Assembly: GCF_018130215.1 (NCBI RefSeq)
Contig: NZ_JAFCKQ010000003.1
Span: 1-64,000, forward strand
Origin: Bradyrhizobium jicamae
GTDB taxonomy: Bacteria; Pseudomonadota; Alphaproteobacteria; Rhizobiales; Xanthobacteraceae
DNA length: 64,000 bases
Direction of reading: 5' to 3'
In this document: positions 7,899-16,677 of the stretch, piece by piece
How the letters are laid out: each line of letters begins with the position of its first letter
Numbering within the stretch: the stretch's first letter is position 1
Made by a program: the position numbers and the translations under genes
The notes under the pieces: generated by a model
The model's database searches: none
The model's input: the letters and a program-made list of their open reading frames with translations, nothing else
Told to the model about the DNA's origin: nothing

Positions 7899-9518
7899 TT
7901 AGAAGAGGCTGCCCTGATCGACCGGCTTTGCAGCGCGCTTCGGAGCTGCCGGACGGGTCTCGCGCGGCGCTTTCGGCTCGCTCGCGGACGAGGCCGTCGC
8001 GGCCGGGCGATCGGGGTCCGCGGTGACGGCGACGCGGCCGTCGGCGAATTCGAGCGAGAGGCTGGCGCTGGACCCGACCGCTGCGGCGGAATGGACCGCG
8101 TGGCCGCGCTCGTCGCGCACCAGCGCAAAGCCGCGCGCAAGCACGCCGCGGTAGGACAGCGCCGACAGCAGCTGACCGCTATGGGTGACGCGCGCCTCGA
8201 ACCGCTGCATAGCCGTCAAGAGCGCCCTGCGGGCGCGCTCGGCGAGGCGATGGGTGCGCTCGAGATCGCGGGCGATCGCATTGCGCTGGGCCTTGGCGTT
8301 GGCGAGCTTCGAGGCCTTCAGCCGGATCTCGAGCCCGGCAAACCGCTCGCGCCGGCGATGCAGCAGCGAGCGCGCCGAGAGACTGATGCGCTCGCCCGAC
8401 ACGGTCAGCCGCTGCCGTGCATGTGCGACCTGGCCGCGCAGCACGCCGATGGTCAGCCGCGCGCTGCCGGCGGCGAAGCGACGGAAATGCGCGTGCGTGT
8501 TGGCCTTCAGCCCGCGCGGCAGCGCCGCGCCAAGATGGTCGAGCCGCTGCCGCGGGATCGCGAGCAGCTCGCTTGCGGCAGGCAGCGCACGCGCCGCGGC
8601 GCGCAGCTCGTTGCGGCGGGCCTCCTGGCTGCGCTGCCAGCACACGATGGTGCGGCGGGCCAGCGCGGCAACTTCGACGAACAATTCGCTGCGCACCGGA
8701 ACCGCCATTTCGGCGGCCGCCGTCGGCGTCGGCGCGCGCTTGTCGGCGGCGAAGTCGATCAGCGTGATGTCGGTCTCGTGGCCGACCGCGGAGATCAGCG
8801 GAATATGGCTGTCAGCGGCGGCGCGGACCACGATCTCCTCGTTGAACGACCAGAGGTCCTCCAGCGAGCCGCCGCCGCGCGCAACGATCAACAGGTCAGG
8901 CCGCGGAATCCGGCCGCCCTCCGGCAGTGCATTGAAGCCGCGGATCGCGGCCGCGACCTGCTCGGCCGAGCCTTCGCCCTGCACCTTGACCGGCCAGACC
9001 AGCACGCGGCGAGGAAAGCGGTCCTCCAGCCGGTGCAGAATGTCGCGGATCACGGCGCCGGTCGGCGAGGTGACGACGCCGATGACCTCCGGCAGCCAGG
9101 GCAGGAGCTGCTTGCGGGCCTCGTCGAACAGGCCCTCGGCCGCGAGCTTTTTCTTGCGCTCCTCCATCAGCGCCATCAGGGCGCCTACGCCGGCGGGTTC
9201 CAGCGATTCGATGACGATCTGGTACTTCGAGGAGTTCGGATAGGTCGTCAGCTTGCCGGTCGCGATGACCTCGAGCCCTTCCTGCGGCTTGAAGCGCATC
9301 CGGGCGTGGGCGAACTTCCAGATCACGGCCTCGATCTTGGCATTCTCGTCCTTCAGCGCGAAATAGCAGTGGCCGGAGGAATGCGGGCCGCGAAAGCCGG
9401 TGATCTCGCCGCGGACGCGGACATGGCCGAACCGGTCCTCGACCGTCCGCTTCAGGGCGGAGGAGAGTTCCGAGACGGTGAATTCAGGCGCGTTGACGAG
9501 ATTCGGAGCAGCAGTCAT
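7899..9518 (-). CDS. xseA: Exodeoxyribonuclease VII large subunit
   Basis: Catalytic subunit of exonuclease VII, which degrades single-stranded DNA in both directions and works with the small subunit XseB. The 539-residue protein shows the N-terminal OB-fold ([21 protein letters not shown]), the catalytic domain with [30 protein letters not shown] and [11 protein letters not shown], then a long arginine-rich coiled-coil region. The C-terminal 50 residues are a low-complexity tail ending QGSLF. The start is ATG at 9518. It is transcribed divergently from purD across 164 bp. xseB is not in the window. Confidence 0.95.
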   Translation of the reverse strand: MTAAPNLVNAPEFTVSELSSALKRTVEDRFGHVRVRGEITGFRGPHSSGHCYFALKDENAKIEAVIWKFAHARMRFKPQEGLEVIATGKLTTYPNSSKYQIVIESLEPAGVGALMALMEERKKKLAAEGLFDEARKQLLPWLPEVIGVVTSPTGAVIRDILHRLEDRFPRRVLVWPVKVQGEGSAEQVAAAIRGFNALPEGGRIPRPDLLIVARGGGSLEDLWSFNEEIVVRAAADSHIPLISAVGHETDITLIDFAADKRAPTPTAAAEMAVPVRSELFVEVAALARRTIVCWQRSQEARRNELRAAARALPAASELLAIPRQRLDHLGAALPRGLKANTHAHFRRFAAGSARLTIGVLRGQVAHARQRLTVSGERISLSARSLLHRRRERFAGLEIRLKASKLANAKAQRNAIARDLERTHRLAERARRALLTAMQRFEARVTHSGQLLSALSYRGVLARGFALVRDERGHAVHSAAAVGSSASLSLEFADGRVAVTADPDRPAATASSASEPKAPRETRPAAPKRAAKPVDQGSLF

Positions 9519-9682
9519 TCGACCTATAGAATCGGGGTTTTCGTCCCCATGCGCAAGGTCCGGACGGCCTGTTTGGGGTGTCGATTCACATATCCACACA
9601 TGACCGGACTGCTCGATTGCGGCGGTCCGGGGCCGTGCTACACCGTGGCGAACAGCATTGCTCCCCAAAACTGGCAGCCTTC

Positions 9683-10966
9683 ATGAACATTCTCCTGCTC
9701 GGTTCCGGCGGCCGCGAACACGCCCTGGCGTGGAAGATCGCGGCGTCCCCGCTGCTGACCAAACTCTGGTGCGCGCCGGGCAATGCCGGGATCGCGCGCG
9801 AGGCCGAATGCGTCGCCCTTGATGTTGCCGACCATCCGGCAGTGATCGATTTCTGCAAGCGCAAGGCGGTCGATCTGGTCGTGGTCGGGCCCGAGACGCC
9901 GCTCGCAGCCGGCATCGTCGACGACCTCGATGCCGCCGGTATCAAGGCATTCGGGCCGCGCAAACAGGCTGCGCAGCTCGAAGGCTCGAAGGGATTCACA
10001 AAGGACCTCTGCAGCGAGTTCGACATTCCGACCGGCACCTATCGCCGCTTCGACAATGCCGGCGACGCGCTGGCCTATGTCCGGGCGCAAGGCGCGCCGA
10101 TCGTGGTCAAGGCGGATGGGCTCGCCGCCGGCAAGGGTGTGGTCGTGGCCAGCACGCTGGCGGAGGCCGAGGCCGCGATCGCCATGATGTTCGAGGGCGC
10201 CTTCGGCTCCGCCGGCGCCGAGGTCGTGATCGAGGAGTACCTTGCGGGCCGCGAAATCAGCTTCTTCGCGCTGTGCGACGGCGAGACCGCAATTCCGCTC
10301 GCCTCCGCGCAGGACCACAAGCGCGTGTTCGATCACGACGAGGGTCCGAACACCGGCGGCATGGGCGCCTATTCGCCGACGCCGTTCGTGACGCAGGGGG
10401 TTCACGACCAGATCATGGCGCGGATCATCCTGCCGACGGTTGCCGGCATGAAGAGCCGCGGCACGCCGTTCAAGGGTGTGCTCTATGCCGGCGTGATGCT
10501 GACCGCGCAGGGCCCGAAGCTGTTCGAATACAACGTCCGCTTCGGTGATCCTGAATGCCAGGTGCTGATGCTGCGGATGATGTCGGACATCGTGCCGGCG
10601 CTGCTTGCCGCCTGCGACGGACAACTGAAGCATTTCGATCTGCGCTGGTATCCCGAGCCTGCGCTGACCGTGGTGATGGCAGCGAAAGGCTATCCCGGCG
10701 ACTATGCCAGGGGCACGCGGATCGAGGGCCTCGATGACGCCGCCAAGGTCGAAGGCGTCGAGATCTTCCACGCCGGCACGGTGGCGAAGGATGGCGCCGT
10801 CCTCGCCAATGGCGGCCGCGTGCTGAATGTCTGCGCAATGGGAAAGACCGTCACCGAGGCGAGGGATCGCGCCTATCAGGCGGTCGGTCGCATCAAATGG
10901 CCCGACGGCTTCTGCCGCCGCGATATCGCCTGGCAGGCGGTGGAACAAGAAAAGGCGTCGGGCTGA
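9683..10966 (+). CDS. purD: Phosphoribosylamine-glycine ligase
   Basis: ATP-grasp enzyme for the second step of de novo purine synthesis, joining glycine to 5-phosphoribosylamine. The 427-residue length is normal. Signatures include the N-terminal [15 protein letters not shown], the ATP-grasp [16 protein letters not shown] segment, [23 protein letters not shown] and the metal-site [13 protein letters not shown]. The start is ATG at 9683; the open frame upstream to 9578 is non-coding. A palindromic repeat lies between it and the convergent acyl-CoA dehydrogenase gene. Confidence 0.96.
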   Translation: MNILLLGSGGREHALAWKIAASPLLTKLWCAPGNAGIAREAECVALDVADHPAVIDFCKRKAVDLVVVGPETPLAAGIVDDLDAAGIKAFGPRKQAAQLEGSKGFTKDLCSEFDIPTGTYRRFDNAGDALAYVRAQGAPIVVKADGLAAGKGVVVASTLAEAEAAIAMMFEGAFGSAGAEVVIEEYLAGREISFFALCDGETAIPLASAQDHKRVFDHDEGPNTGGMGAYSPTPFVTQGVHDQIMARIILPTVAGMKSRGTPFKGVLYAGVMLTAQGPKLFEYNVRFGDPECQVLMLRMMSDIVPALLAACDGQLKHFDLRWYPEPALTVVMAAKGYPGDYARGTRIEGLDDAAKVEGVEIFHAGTVAKDGAVLANGGRVLNVCAMGKTVTEARDRAYQAVGRIKWPDGFCRRDIAWQAVEQEKASG

Positions 10967-10980
10967 CTTGGCTGTTCGTC

Positions 10981-11038
10981 CGAGCGAAGCAATCCATCTG
11001 TCCCCGCATGGACCATGGATTGCTTCGCTTCGCTTGCA
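10981..11038. repeat. REP-like palindrome between convergent genes
   Basis: The arm GAGCGAAGCAATCCAT (10982-10997) is matched by its reverse complement from about 11015, enclosing a 17-nt loop, followed by TTCGCTTGCAATGACGG. This is the family of palindromes common in Bradyrhizobium intergenic space; translated, it gives peptides such as VIASEAKQS. It sits between the ends of purD and the acyl-CoA dehydrogenase gene and may help terminate both. Confidence 0.75.
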
Positions 11039-11045
11039 ATGACGG

Positions 11046-12278
11046 CTACAGCAAATCCCCGCCCGCGGCGCTCGCGGTCGTGCCGTGCTCGCGGAACGCC
11101 TTGATGACGTTCTTGCCGATCTTCCACTTGTGGACCTCGTCGGGGCCGTCGACCAGCCGCTGCGAACGCACCTGGGTATACCATTTCGCGAGCGGCGTAT
11201 CCTGGCTGAAGCCGAGCGCGCCGTGGAGCTGGATCGCGGTGTCGATCACCTTGTGCACCATATGCGCATGGAAGATCTTTGCGATCGAGTTCTCCTGCCT
11301 GATATCGAGGCCTTTCTCGGCCTTGTAGGCGATGTGCAGCAGCATCAGGCGACCGATATAGAGCTCGCTGGCGCAGTCGGCGAGCATGAACTGCACGGCC
11401 TGACGGTCGGCCAGCAACTGGCCGAAGGTCGAGCGCTTGGTGACATGGGCGACCGCCATGTCGAGAGCGCGCTGCGCCTTGGCGACATTATGCATGCCGT
11501 GGCGCAGCCGGCCGTAGGCGAGGCGGTGCTGGCCCATGTTGAAGCCGTTGCCCTCGCCGCCGAGCAGGTTGTCGGCCGGCACCTTGAGGTCCCTTATCTC
11601 GATCTCGGAATGGCCGCCATGGATGACGTCGTCGTGCGGGCCCTCGATCGCCATGTTCGCAACGTTGCGCTTGATGCGGTAACCCGGGTTCGGCAGCTCG
11701 ACGATGAAGGTCGAATATTGCTTGTGGCGCGGCGCGTTCGGATCGGTCTTTGCCATCACCAGCGCCATGTCGGCGACGCTCGCGGACGAGGAGAACCACT
11801 TTTCGCCATTGAGGATGTAGTTCTCGTTACCGTCCTTCACGGCCGTGGTCTGCATGCCGGTGGCGTCGGCGCCGGCGGCCTTTTCGGTCATCGAGAAACA
11901 GATGCGCTTTTCGCCGTTCAAAAGGGGTTTGAGGAACTTCTCCTTCTGGTACTCGGTGCCGTGCGCGAGGATCGTCATCATCGAGGCGTCGTCGGGTCCC
12001 TGCGTGTTCAGTGCGAGCGCGCCGAGCATGCTCTCGCCGAGCTCCATCTGCACCAGCGCGTTCGCCAGCGGGCCGAGGCCCATACCGCCATACTCCTTCG
12101 GCACGAACGGGCACCACAGGCCTTGCGCGCGGGCCTTCTTCCGCAGCGGGCCGAGCACATCGGCGAGCGGCTTGGTGTCGAGTTCCTTTTCCGCGGGAAT
12201 GCACTCGTCGTGCACGAATTTGCGGACCTTCTCGCGGATCGCCTTGGCTTCCGCCGGAATCTCGAAATCGATCGACAT
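11046..12278 (-). CDS. Acyl-CoA dehydrogenase family protein
   Basis: FAD flavoprotein oxidising acyl-CoA thioesters, 410 residues. It has the N-terminal helical domain with PKEYGGMGLGPL, the middle beta domain with CFSMTEKAAGADATG and ILNGEKWFSSSA, and the C-terminal helical domain with RSTFGQLLADRQAVQFMLAD and QLHGALGFSQDTPLAKWYTQ. The catalytic glutamate position and the substrate chain length cannot be fixed by eye; the sequence resembles the group of medium- or branched-chain dehydrogenases used in degradation of unusual acyl groups. It is divergent from the dehalogenase-like hydrolase (125-bp gap), so a shared regulatory region is possible. Confidence 0.88.
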   Translation of the reverse strand: MSIDFEIPAEAKAIREKVRKFVHDECIPAEKELDTKPLADVLGPLRKKARAQGLWCPFVPKEYGGMGLGPLANALVQMELGESMLGALALNTQGPDDASMMTILAHGTEYQKEKFLKPLLNGEKRICFSMTEKAAGADATGMQTTAVKDGNENYILNGEKWFSSSASVADMALVMAKTDPNAPRHKQYSTFIVELPNPGYRIKRNVANMAIEGPHDDVIHGGHSEIEIRDLKVPADNLLGGEGNGFNMGQHRLAYGRLRHGMHNVAKAQRALDMAVAHVTKRSTFGQLLADRQAVQFMLADCASELYIGRLMLLHIAYKAEKGLDIRQENSIAKIFHAHMVHKVIDTAIQLHGALGFSQDTPLAKWYTQVRSQRLVDGPDEVHKWKIGKNVIKAFREHGTTASAAGGDLL

Positions 12279-12403
12279 GGCACTCCCTCACCTGGTGTTG
12301 TTGTTGGCCGGACGTGTTGATGGCATAAACCTCGCCCAAGCCAGCGGCAACGCCAAACAAAGTTTGAAGCAGGACGCGGCCTGCGCCAGGGAAGGAGCCA
12401 TCG

Positions 12404-13306
12404 ATGCCCGATCTCGCCGATCTTTTTCCCGGCTATGCCTCCGAATGGATCAACACCGCGCAGGGCCGCATCTTCGCCCGCGTCGGCGGCAAGGGACCGC
12501 CGCTGCTGCTGCTGCATGGATTCTCGTCCACCCACGTGATGTGGCACCAGGTTGCGCCAAAACTCGACGACAAGTTTACACTGATCATCGCGGATCTCCC
12601 GAGCTACGGCTGGTCCGATATGCCCGACAGCGACAAGGACCATACGCCCTACACCAAGCGCGCCTGGGCGAAGACCATGGTCGAGGTCATGGAGCAACTC
12701 GGCCATGTGCACTTCGCGCTCGCCGGTCACGACCGCGGCGGCCGCGTCTCGTACCGGCTGGCGCTCGATCATCCCGGCCGGCTATCGAAGCTCGCGGTGC
12801 TCGATATCGCGCCGACCTACGATTACTGGCAGAAGCTGAACCGGCTCTCCGCGCTGAAGATCTACCATTGGGCGTTCCTGGCGCAGCCCTATCCGCTGCC
12901 GGAGACGCTGATCTCTGGCCACGGCGAGTTCTTCCTGAAGGAGAAGATGGCGAGCCAGACCAAGAGCAAGACGCTGGATGCGATCGATCCGCGCGCGCTC
13001 GAGCATTATCTCGCGCCGTTCCGCGATCCCGCCCGCGTGCATGCGATGTGCGAGGACTATCGCGCCGGCGCCTACGCCGACTACGAGATCGACAAGGCCG
13101 ACTTCGACGCCGGCAAGAAGATCACGATCCCGATGCTGGCGCTGTGGGGCGACGCCGGCGTTGCGAGCGCCACGACCACCCCGCTCGACACCTGGCAGAG
13201 GTGGGCCACCAACGTGCGCGGCGCGCCGGTGGATTCAGGGCATTTCCTCGCGGAGGAGGCGCCGGTGGCGACAGCGAAATTGCTGCGGGAGTTTTTCCTG
13301 GCGTAA
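12404..13306 (+). CDS. Fluoroacetate dehalogenase-like alpha/beta hydrolase
   Basis: A 300-residue alpha/beta hydrolase closely resembling the structurally characterised fluoroacetate dehalogenase RPA1163 of Rhodopseudomonas palustris, with identical residue numbering throughout as far as I recall that sequence. The nucleophile Asp110 (GHDRGGR), carboxylate-binding Arg111 and Arg114, acid Asp134, halide-pocket His155, Trp156 and Tyr219, Tyr141 and base His280 (SGHFL) are all present. This predicts hydrolytic cleavage of C-F or C-Cl bonds in haloacetates. Two features differ from RPA1163: the HGF loop continues with Ser41-Ser42 rather than Pro-Gln, and residue 185 is Gln rather than the tunnel Trp. 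The start is ATG at 12404. It stands alone on the plus strand opposite an acyl-CoA dehydrogenase gene. Confidence 0.88.
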   Translation: MPDLADLFPGYASEWINTAQGRIFARVGGKGPPLLLLHGFSSTHVMWHQVAPKLDDKFTLIIADLPSYGWSDMPDSDKDHTPYTKRAWAKTMVEVMEQLGHVHFALAGHDRGGRVSYRLALDHPGRLSKLAVLDIAPTYDYWQKLNRLSALKIYHWAFLAQPYPLPETLISGHGEFFLKEKMASQTKSKTLDAIDPRALEHYLAPFRDPARVHAMCEDYRAGAYADYEIDKADFDAGKKITIPMLALWGDAGVASATTTPLDTWQRWATNVRGAPVDSGHFLAEEAPVATAKLLREFFLA

Positions 13307-13364
13307 CGCGGCGCGCACCGTCATCCCCGCGCAGAGGCTTCGCCTTTGTCGCTGAGGATGATGT

Positions 13365-13446
13365 GTAGCCCGGATGGTGCGCAGCGAATCCGGCATCGTC
13401 TCCGCGGAGGGGCTTCCCGGATTGCGCTGCGCTCCATCCGGGCTAC
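13365..13446. repeat. Intergenic palindromic element (GTAGCCCGGAT family)
   Basis: The element begins GTAGCCCGGATGGTGCGCAG (13365) and ends with the near-complement CGCTCCATCCGGGCTAC (13446), forming an imperfect inverted repeat of about 30 bp per arm. This is a typical dispersed Bradyrhizobium/Rhodopseudomonas palindrome. It lies between the dehalogenase stop and the tadA stop, two convergent genes. Confidence 0.8.
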
Positions 13447-13451
13447 GGGGC

Positions 13452-13898
13452 CTACCGTCGCTCCTTGAAGAAATCCTTCAGCAGCGTCGCCGCCTCGCGC
13501 TCGCCGACTGCGCCGTAGACCTCCGGCACATGGTGGCACGTCGGCTGCGCGAAGAACCGTACCCCGGATTCCACCGCGCCGCCCTTGGGGTCGGCGGCGC
13601 CGTAATAGAGGCGGCGGATACGGGCAAACGAGATTGCTCCGGCGCACATGGTGCAGGGCTCGAGGGTGACATAGAGGTCGCAATCGACCAACCGCTCCGT
13701 TCCGATGGCTTCCGCGGCCTGCCGGATCGCCAGAACCTCGGCATGAGCGGTCGGGTCGCGGTCTGTCAGCGTGCGGTTGCCGGCCGCGGCGATCACCTCG
13801 TACCCCCGCACGATCACGCATCCAATCGGGACTTCGCCCGATTTTCCGGCGTTTTCGGCCGTTTTCAGCGCCAAATCCATGAAAGAAGGGGTAGACAT
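13452..13898 (-). CDS. tadA: tRNA-specific adenosine deaminase
   Basis: Zinc deaminase converting adenosine to inosine at position 34 of tRNA-Arg(ACG). The 148-residue product carries the cytidine-deaminase zinc motif: His52-Ala-Glu54 and Pro81-Cys82-x-x-Cys85 (LEPCTMCAGAI). The length fits TadA. The start is ATG at 13898; the open frame reaches 13988, but the additional 30 residues are not family-like. It is divergent from the pseudouridine synthase gene. A generic nucleoside deaminase is the alternative, but this is the only TadA candidate in the window. Confidence 0.9.
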   Translation of the reverse strand: MSTPSFMDLALKTAENAGKSGEVPIGCVIVRGYEVIAAAGNRTLTDRDPTAHAEVLAIRQAAEAIGTERLVDCDLYVTLEPCTMCAGAISFARIRRLYYGAADPKGGAVESGVRFFAQPTCHHVPEVYGAVGEREAATLLKDFFKERR

Positions 13899-14020
13899 GC
13901 CTCGTATCATCGCAAGAAACCTGCTACTAGCGTCGCCTTCAGCCAACGTGGATACCGGCTTTTGGTGCGCTGCCGACAGCGGGCGCACGGCCGTTTGAAC
14001 TTTACCCGAGTGAGACTTTC

Positions 14021-16090
14021 ATGCCCCGCGACAGCGACAAAAACAACGATTCCCGCGGCCGGCGTGACCGGGGCGCTCCCGGCAAGGGCCGCCCTGGCGG
14101 CGGCCGCGGATCGGACAAGCCGTTCGGGAAGCGCAGCTTTGGCGGCAAGGGCGATCGCGACAAGCGCTCGTTCGGCGACAAGGGCGAGGGCCGCCCATTC
14201 CGTCGCCGCGAGGACGGTGATGCGCCGCGACGCGACCATGATGACCGGCCGCGTTTCAAGCGCGACGACCGCGGCCGCGAGGCTGGCGAGAAGCGTGCGT
14301 TCAAGCCGCGTGGCGAGCGGCGCGACTTTGATCGTGATGATCGTGCTCCGCGCGGCGACCGCGGCGGTCGGCCCGCGGGACGGTTCTCCGACAAGAAGTT
14401 CGGCGACAAGCGGCCCTATGGCGATCGCGAGAAGCGGCCCTATACGCCGCGTGGCGAGCGGGACGGCGAGAAGCGCTCCTATGCGCCCCGCGGCGAACGC
14501 GCCGAGCGCAAATTCGAAGATCGGAAGTTCTCGCGCGGCGATCGCGACAAGCGGTCGTTCGGCGACAAGGGCGAGGGGCGCCCGTTCCGCCGCCGCGAGG
14601 ATGGCGATGCGCCGCGCCGCGATCTCGCTGACCGGCCGCGCTTCAAGCGCGACGATCGTGGGCGCGATCGCGACTTCGGCGGCCGCGACCGCAGCGACGA
14701 AAAGCCCTGGCAGAAACGTGAGCGCACGCCGCGCGACGATAGCAAGCCGCGCGACGATCGCGGTGGCGGCGAGCGGCCGCGGTTCTCCCGGTCGCGCGAC
14801 GATCGCGAGCAGGGCGACCGTCCGTTCCGCGAACGCCCGAGATTCAGCCGACCGCGCTGGGACTCCGGGGATCGCAACGAGGATAAGGGCGGCGATCGCC
14901 GCGACAACCGTCGGCGCGAGCGGCCCGAAGGCCGCATGGACTGGCAGGAACATCCGCGTAGCGAAGGCCGTTTCGGCGACCGTGCGCGCCGCGACAATGA
15001 GGATGACAGCAAGGTTTTTGCCAAGCGCCCGGCCTTCGGCGGACGCGGTGCGTATCGCGAACGCTCTTACGATGACAGGCGCAGCCGTCCGGAGCCTGCG
15101 CCGAAAAAGTCGGGCGAGCGCATTGCGAAAGTGCTGGCGCGCGCCGGCCTCGCATCGCGCCGCGATGCCGAGGAAATCGTGACACAGGGCCGCGTCACCG
15201 TGAACGGCCGCGTGATCAATTCGCCGGCGCTCGACGTCACGGCCAATGACGTCGTCGCCGTGGATGGAACCCCGTTGCCGCCGCGCGAGCGCACGCGGCT
15301 GTTCATGTACCACAAGCCGCGCGGGCTGATGACGACGCATTCCGATCCCGAAAAGCGCCCGACGGTGTTCGACAATCTGCCGGAGGGCTTGCCGCGGCTG
15401 ATCTCGATCGGCCGGCTCGATTTCAACACCGAGGGCCTGTTGCTGCTCACCAATGACGGCGGCCTGGCGCGGACGCTGGAGCTGCCCGACACCGGCTGGC
15501 TGCGGCGCTATCGCGTGCGTGCGCATGGCGAGGTGACGCAGGCGCAGCTCGACGAACTGAAGAAGGGTGTCGAGGTCGACGGCGTCAAGTACGGGCCGAT
15601 CGATGCGACCCTGGAGCGTGACCAGGGCGCCAATGTCTGGCTGGTGTTCGCGATCCGCGAGGGCAAGAACCGCGAGGTGCGTAACGTGATGGCGCATCTC
15701 GGGCTCGAGGTGAACCGGCTGATCCGGGTCTCCTACGGCCCGTTCCAGCTCGGCGAGCTCGAGGAGGGCAAGGTCGAGGAGGTCAAGACGCGGGTGTTGC
15801 GCGAACAGCTCGGCGAGAAGGTCGCCAAGCTCGCAGGTGCCGACTTTACGCGACCGGAGCAGCGCGAGCCCGGCCATGAGGGCGATGCGGCGCGCGGCGA
15901 CAAGCCGGCCAAGCCGGCAACCAAGAGGGCCGTGATCAATGACCGCAAGGGCCGTCGCGTGCTGGTGCAGCGCACCGGCAGCGAGGAGGCGCGCGCCCGC
16001 AACGAGGACGAAGCCAACGGCTACGGCCCGCCGCGCCGCCCGAAGCGCGGTTACCACGGCAAGCGCGATCTCAAGCCGCGCGACGAGTAG
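14021..16090 (+). CDS. RluB/RsuA-family pseudouridine synthase with long disordered N-terminal region
   Basis: A 689-residue protein. Residues 1 to about 360 are low complexity, dominated by Arg, Asp, Gly, Lys and Phe with many RDDR, GDKR and RFKRDD blocks, and contain a duplicated 44-residue module. Next comes an S4 RNA-binding domain (ERIAKVLARAGLASRRDAEE, about 365-415) and the pseudouridine synthase domain, with catalytic Asp in GRLDFNTEGLLLLTNDGG and the KKGVEVDGVKYGP and REGKNREVRNVMAHLGL blocks. A basic tail of about 70 residues follows. The family modifies large-subunit rRNA (RluB at U2605) or 16S rRNA; the exact target is inferred only. rsmD follows after 6 bp, consistent with an rRNA-modification operon. 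Confidence 0.9.
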   Translation: MPRDSDKNNDSRGRRDRGAPGKGRPGGGRGSDKPFGKRSFGGKGDRDKRSFGDKGEGRPFRRREDGDAPRRDHDDRPRFKRDDRGREAGEKRAFKPRGERRDFDRDDRAPRGDRGGRPAGRFSDKKFGDKRPYGDREKRPYTPRGERDGEKRSYAPRGERAERKFEDRKFSRGDRDKRSFGDKGEGRPFRRREDGDAPRRDLADRPRFKRDDRGRDRDFGGRDRSDEKPWQKRERTPRDDSKPRDDRGGGERPRFSRSRDDREQGDRPFRERPRFSRPRWDSGDRNEDKGGDRRDNRRRERPEGRMDWQEHPRSEGRFGDRARRDNEDDSKVFAKRPAFGGRGAYRERSYDDRRSRPEPAPKKSGERIAKVLARAGLASRRDAEEIVTQGRVTVNGRVINSPALDVTANDVVAVDGTPLPPRERTRLFMYHKPRGLMTTHSDPEKRPTVFDNLPEGLPRLISIGRLDFNTEGLLLLTNDGGLARTLELPDTGWLRRYRVRAHGEVTQAQLDELKKGVEVDGVKYGPIDATLERDQGANVWLVFAIREGKNREVRNVMAHLGLEVNRLIRVSYGPFQLGELEEGKVEEVKTRVLREQLGEKVAKLAGADFTRPEQREPGHEGDAARGDKPAKPATKRAVINDRKGRRVLVQRTGSEEARARNEDEANGYGPPRRPKRGYHGKRDLKPRDE
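14150..14667 (+). repeat. Two in-frame copies of a 131-bp coding repeat
   Basis: Copies lie at 14150-14280 and 14537-14667, exactly 387 bp (129 codons) apart. Both encode a module starting GDRDKRSFGDKGEGRPFRRR and ending RFKRDDRGR. The 44-residue products differ at about three positions (HD versus LA, final E versus D). The repeat marks a recent internal duplication in the disordered arm of the pseudouridine synthase. Confidence 0.85.
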
Positions 16091-16096
16091 CCGCCG

Positions 16097-16651
16097 ATGC
16101 GTGTGGTCGGGGGTCGATTGAAGGGCCGCAATCTCGCCTCGCCCTCGGGCCGCGAGATCCGGCCGACCGCGGACCGCTTGCGCGAGTCGGTCTTCAACAT
16201 CCTCGTCCACGCCTATGACGACCCGATTGTGGATGCGCGAGTGCTCGATCTCTTCGCGGGTACCGGCGCGCTCGGCATCGAGGCGGCCTCGCGCGGCGCG
16301 AAGTTCACGCTGTTCGTCGACAATGGCGCGGAGGCGCGGGCGCTGCTGCGCAACAACGTCGAATCGCTCGGCCTTGGCGGAGTCACAAAGGTCTATCGCC
16401 GCGATGCCACTGATCTCGGACCGGCGCATCCGGTCGAGCCGTTCTCGCTGGTGTTCCTCGATCCGCCCTATGGCAACGGCCTGGCGGAGAAAGCGCTCGG
16501 CTCACTGCGCGACGGTGGCTGGCTGACGTCCGGTGCCCTGCTCGTCGTGGAAGAGGCGAAGGCCGCGGCCTTTGCGGCGCCCGAGGGATTCGAGGAGCTC
16601 GAGCGGCGCGCCTATGACGATACGGAGTTCGTGTTCTTGCGAAGCGCGTGA
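16097..16651 (+). CDS. rsmD: 16S rRNA (guanine-966 N2)-methyltransferase
   Basis: SAM-dependent methyltransferase acting on G966 of 16S rRNA in the small subunit. The 184-residue protein begins MRVVGGRLKGRNLASP as is typical for RsmD, followed by IRPTADRLRESVFNIL, the SAM-binding motif VLDLFAGTGALGIEA and the catalytic DPPY motif (FLDPPYGNG). It starts 6 bp after the pseudouridine synthase stop and is probably co-transcribed with it. It is convergent with mutL, separated by 26 bp. Confidence 0.95.
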   Translation: MRVVGGRLKGRNLASPSGREIRPTADRLRESVFNILVHAYDDPIVDARVLDLFAGTGALGIEAASRGAKFTLFVDNGAEARALLRNNVESLGLGGVTKVYRRDATDLGPAHPVEPFSLVFLDPPYGNGLAEKALGSLRDGGWLTSGALLVVEEAKAAAFAAPEGFEELERRAYDDTEFVFLRSA

Positions 16652-16677
16652 CTTCGCCGATTGCGGAGTAGGCGGCG

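Noticed and set aside
10876..11184. Short minus-strand frame containing VIASEAKQS
   Set aside because: This is the translation of a dispersed palindrome and not a gene.
13907..16429. 840-codon minus-strand open frame over the pseudouridine synthase and rsmD genes
   Set aside because: Long antisense frames are expected in high-GC DNA. The product is low-complexity Ala/Arg/Val/Leu without domains, whereas the plus strand has clear S4, pseudouridine synthase and RsmD motifs.
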